NCBI GenBank assembly: GCA_964424335.1
Contig: CAYRIY010000005.1
Coordinates: 1-64,000, forward strand
DNA length: 64,000 bases
Source of the DNA: CAYRIY01 sp964424335
GTDB taxonomy: Bacteria > Bacillota > Limnochordia > DTU080 > RSA5
Direction of reading: 5' to 3'
Shown here: piece by piece, positions 61,836 to 64,000 of the stretch
How positions within the stretch are numbered: the first letter of the stretch is position 1
Layout of the letters: the number at the start of each line of letters is the position of its first letter
Made by a program: the position numbers and the translations under genes
The notes under the pieces: model-generated
What the model saw: the letters and a program-made list of their open reading frames with translations, nothing else
The model's database searches: none
Told to the model about the DNA's origin: nothing

Positions 61836-62773
61836 GGCAGCTCCACTCCACCCTCGATGACCGGCTGATTTCCTACTCTTTGGTTGTAGATGCGAATTCC
61901 GTCGAGCAGAGGATCGCCGAACTCGTCCACCTCGTAGCCGAGCGCTCTCGCTTCCTTATAAATGTCCCGGACGCGGTCGGCCGTGAGCGGGTGGGTGCGA
62001 AAGTATACGGGCGTCTCTTCTTGGAACGGATCCCTGTTTGCTCGCTGGTGCGCCTCGATCTTGCGCAGCGCCTCCGCAAGGCCAAGCGGCTCGTATCCGG
62101 CCTCTGCCGCGAGCAGGAGCCCAAAGGCGTCGGCCTCCGTTTCGGCGGAGCGACTGTATCCCGTGCTGATCAGCGCGTAACTTAGCTGCGCCAACTCGGC
62201 TGCGTCCCCTCGGTCGCGCTCGTCGACGTGATCGAGCACGAAGTCGTAGAGGAGAATGAGTCCAAGATCTCGTCCGAAGGCCTTGGACCCGTGACTCTTG
62301 ATGGTGTGCGCCAGCTCGTGCCCAATGACTCCGGCGATCTCGTCATCGGACCCGAGAAGATCAATCAGGCCGCGCGTGATAAATGTGCGGCCGCCCGGCA
62401 ACGAAAAGGCGTTGGGAACTTCGGAACGGAGCACAGAAATATTGTAACGCAGGTCCGATCGGTGAAGCTCGGCTTGCTCGGCAATCGGCGCGAAAATCGC
62501 TTGCATTCGTTCGTTGATCTCCGGGTCGTCGTCGATTCCCCCGTATTGCAAGACGACTTGCGGGGTCCCCATGCCGCCAAGCACATTGTCCACGCCGCGC
62601 TGAAACGCATCGCGGCGAAGGCGCGCTTCGTCCGGATCGCCTCCGTAAAACCACGTCGCAAGAGCGATGAGCGCGATCCAGATAATCGGAGAAACGTCAT
62701 AAGCAACACTGATTCCTCGGTAATTTCCGTTTTGGACTTCCCTTTTCCGCTTCATTTGGCCCCATTTTACCAC
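61832..62773 (-). CDS. M48-family metallopeptidase
   Basis: 313 residues. The zinc motif HELAHTIKSH (HExxH) with the downstream Glu ligand in SAETEADAFG and a preceding FSLPGGRTFITRGLIDLL identify an M48 (Ste24/HtpX/BepA-like) peptidase. One N-terminal membrane helix (about 27-43) suggests anchoring, with an extracytoplasmic protease domain. GTG at 62773 is the longest start; ATG at 62755 is possible. Coupled by GTGA to the PHP phosphatase. Confidence 0.86.
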   Translation of the reverse strand: MVKWGQMKRKREVQNGNYRGISVAYDVSPIIWIALIALATWFYGGDPDEARLRRDAFQRGVDNVLGGMGTPQVVLQYGGIDDDPEINERMQAIFAPIAEQAELHRSDLRYNISVLRSEVPNAFSLPGGRTFITRGLIDLLGSDDEIAGVIGHELAHTIKSHGSKAFGRDLGLILLYDFVLDHVDERDRGDAAELAQLSYALISTGYSRSAETEADAFGLLLAAEAGYEPLGLAEALRKIEAHQRANRDPFQEETPVYFRTHPLTADRVRDIYKEARALGYEVDEFGDPLLDGIRIYNQRVGNQPVIEGGVELP

Positions 62774-62851
62774 GCTGACGTCTATTGGGAAATGTGATCG
62801 ACATTACCAAATGAAGAGCGTTTTTGTGCCCACGACTTAGCAGGGATACAG

Positions 62852-62857
62852 TATAAT
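62852..62857 (+). promoter_or_regulatory. Probable -10 element of the ferredoxin gene
   Basis: TATAAT at 62852-62857 about 95 bases before the ferredoxin start; the nearest -35-like TTGTGC (62824-62829) is 22 bases away, longer than ideal. Confidence 0.4.
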
Positions 62858-62955
62858 AGTAGAGACGTTTGTCAAAGAGGCGTTCATAAACTCGTTTGTT
62901 CCCGCGTCGCGCCTAGCTAGAGCAAAACGCGTTTTATCGATACGGAGGCGGTATC

Positions 62956-63417
62956 GTGGCCCATTTGATTACGGAAAACTGTATCGGCTGTACGGCATGT
63001 ACAAAAGTGTGCCCGGTCGAAGCGATCTCCGGTGAGAACAAAGAGCTTCATCACATCGATCCCTCGATATGCATCGACTGCGGCGCTTGTACGTTCGTAT
63101 GCCCCGTCGAGTGCATCGAAAACCCCAAGGGCGTCGCTCCTGAGCGGATCAAGCGTCGTACCGACTGGCCAAAGCCCGAGATCATCGACGAGCTTTGCAC
63201 CGGGTGCAACTTCTGCGTCGAGGTCTGCCCCTTTAGCTGCTTGGAGCTGGACGATCGGGCCTTCCAAGGCATTGCAAGACTCGTCGATCCCAAGTCGTGC
63301 GTCGGCTGTTCGATGTGCGAAGAGGTCTGCGCGAAAAACGCGATCTTCGTGCCGGACTCTCGCTCGTTCCCAGTGCACAATCCCAGGCTCGCCTCGGCTG
63401 CCGGCCGAGCCGGCTAA
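62956..63417 (+). CDS. Ferredoxin with four [4Fe-4S] motifs
   Basis: 153 residues with four CxxCxxC motifs: CIGCTACTKVCP, CIDCGACTFVCP, CTGCNFCVEVCP and CVGCSMCEEVCA. Sixteen cysteines give two paired ferredoxin modules, so four [4Fe-4S] clusters. It is a low-potential electron carrier in the cytoplasm; the partner is unknown. The GTG start follows GAGGCGG. It is larger than the common two-cluster ferredoxin and looks like a duplicated form. Confidence 0.9.
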   Translation: MAHLITENCIGCTACTKVCPVEAISGENKELHHIDPSICIDCGACTFVCPVECIENPKGVAPERIKRRTDWPKPEIIDELCTGCNFCVEVCPFSCLELDDRAFQGIARLVDPKSCVGCSMCEEVCAKNAIFVPDSRSFPVHNPRLASAAGRAG

Positions 63418-63460
63418 TATATCGCCCCTATATCGGCGCAAAACCCTGGCATAAACAAGG

Positions 63461-64000
63461 ATGTTACGGATCAACTTGGAGACGCCGGCAATCACCAAAC
63501 TTCAATCATTGTCGCTCTTTCGCGACATCCTGGCGCGAGGGCCCTTCCGGGCCCTTGCCGCGCATGATTACGGCAAAGGCCAGGAGGGTGCAGCGTTCCT
63601 TTACGCGCTCACGCAAGAGGAGCGCCTTTGGACATCTCCGTCGTTTCGCTTCTCTTCGGGACCTATCGAAGCATGGCTCATCCAGGCCGTTCTCACGTCG
63701 GACAACCTTTGGTCCCGCCTGATCGAGCGCAAGGTCTCGCCCGGCCCGCTGCTCGACGCCATGGCCCGAAGGGACCTTGCAATCCTTTCCGAGTTTCGCA
63801 CGTACAGCAACGAGTTGCTTGCTCATTACGTGCCAACGTGGTCGCACGGATCGTGGCAAGCCGCAACCGATGAGGAGATCGGCCCTCCCCATCAAGCGTA
63901 CGCAAGGATCGTAGACGCCTTTGCCAAGGCAGATTCCTGGGACGACCTTCTCCCCGATCTCGCTGCCTTCATCGAGCGTGCCGGTGCGGGCGTATTCAAC
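63461..64000 (+). CDS. DUF815-family AAA ATPase-like protein, 3' partial
   Basis: Open from ATG 63461 to the window end (180 codons). The visible part is the helical N-terminal region (LSLFRDILARGPFRALAA, then DLAAFIERAGAGVFN), which fits the region ahead of the AAA core in DUF815 proteins; the Walker motifs would lie beyond the window. The ribosome site is a weak AAGG just before the ATG. The family call is tentative. Confidence 0.55.
   Translation, partial: MLRINLETPAITKLQSLSLFRDILARGPFRALAAHDYGKGQEGAAFLYALTQEERLWTSPSFRFSSGPIEAWLIQAVLTSDNLWSRLIERKVSPGPLLDAMARRDLAILSEFRTYSNELLAHYVPTWSHGSWQAATDEEIGPPHQAYARIVDAFAKADSWDDLLPDLAAFIERAGAGVFN

Overview
The window looks like chromosomal DNA from a GC-rich bacterium of the Bacillota type. 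Supporting signs are a MerR-type glnR overlapping glnA, a VanW-domain protein, DUF309 and CpsB/YwqE-type PHP proteins, an AmpS-type M29 aminopeptidase, strong AGGAGG ribosome sites and many GTG and TTG starts. It also carries two TolC-family genes and lipoprotein/MacAB-type export genes, which suggests a deep-branching or diderm relative rather than a standard monoderm. A run of ten N at 17978-17987 shows a draft assembly. No phage, insertion sequence, CRISPR array, rRNA or tRNA was seen.

Layout. 1-2094: 3' part of an adenosylcobalamin-dependent ribonucleotide reductase interrupted by an intein immediately before the radical cysteine. 2.6-6.3 kb: RpiR regulator, GH97 glycosidase and an unknown protein. 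6.4-9.3 kb (minus): ErpA-type Fe-S carrier, a P1B metal ATPase with its phosphorylation Asp replaced by Gly, and a small membrane protein. 9.5-13.0 kb: leuB-like, nadB and nadC. 13-17 kb (minus): D-amino acid aminotransferase, rhomboid, Rieske ferredoxin and SufB. 17.3-18.9 kb: nucleotidase, a repeat element with the gap, SufT-like and DUF309. 19-21.5 kb (minus): two TolC-family genes. 21.7-23.8 kb: ECF sigma factor, soluble zinc-finger anti-sigma and a lipoprotein.

24.5-28.8 kb is the most interesting part: a tight five-gene cluster of a zinc-ribbon/membrane/2Fe-2S fusion, a PLP aminotransferase, a hidden selenoprotein of the AhpC/TSA (peroxiredoxin-like) type with an in-frame UGA and a SECIS-like hairpin, a PfkB-type kinase and an unknown protein. 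28.9-36 kb: PrcB-like secreted protein, threonine aldolase, hydantoinase/oxoprolinase subunits and citrate synthase. 36.1-41.7 kb (minus): an export operon with two ABC ATPases (one with an AbrB-like tail), one large FtsX permease and an adaptor lipoprotein. 41.9-48.2 kb: amino-sugar-type kinase, MFS, Gfo/Idh/MocA, CDGSH, ROK and aminopeptidase. 48.2-55.2 kb: long inverted repeat, Orn/Lys/Arg decarboxylase, NlpC/P60 pseudoenzyme, SPFH with a ribbon-helix-helix partner, LysM protein and a YyaL/DUF255 protein. 55.4-64 kb: small membrane protein, glnR-glnA, VanW, glyoxalase, lipid kinase, ArsR-thioredoxin, PHP phosphatase and M48 protease, four-cluster ferredoxin, and the start of a DUF815 ATPase.

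Themes are iron-sulfur biogenesis and thiol/selenol redox chemistry (ErpA, SufB, SufT, Rieske, CDGSH, two ferredoxins, thioredoxin, selenoprotein, YyaL), NAD and amino-acid metabolism, and envelope export. Coupling through GTGA or TTGA stop-start overlaps is common. All assignments come from reading sequence and motifs; no database search was run.
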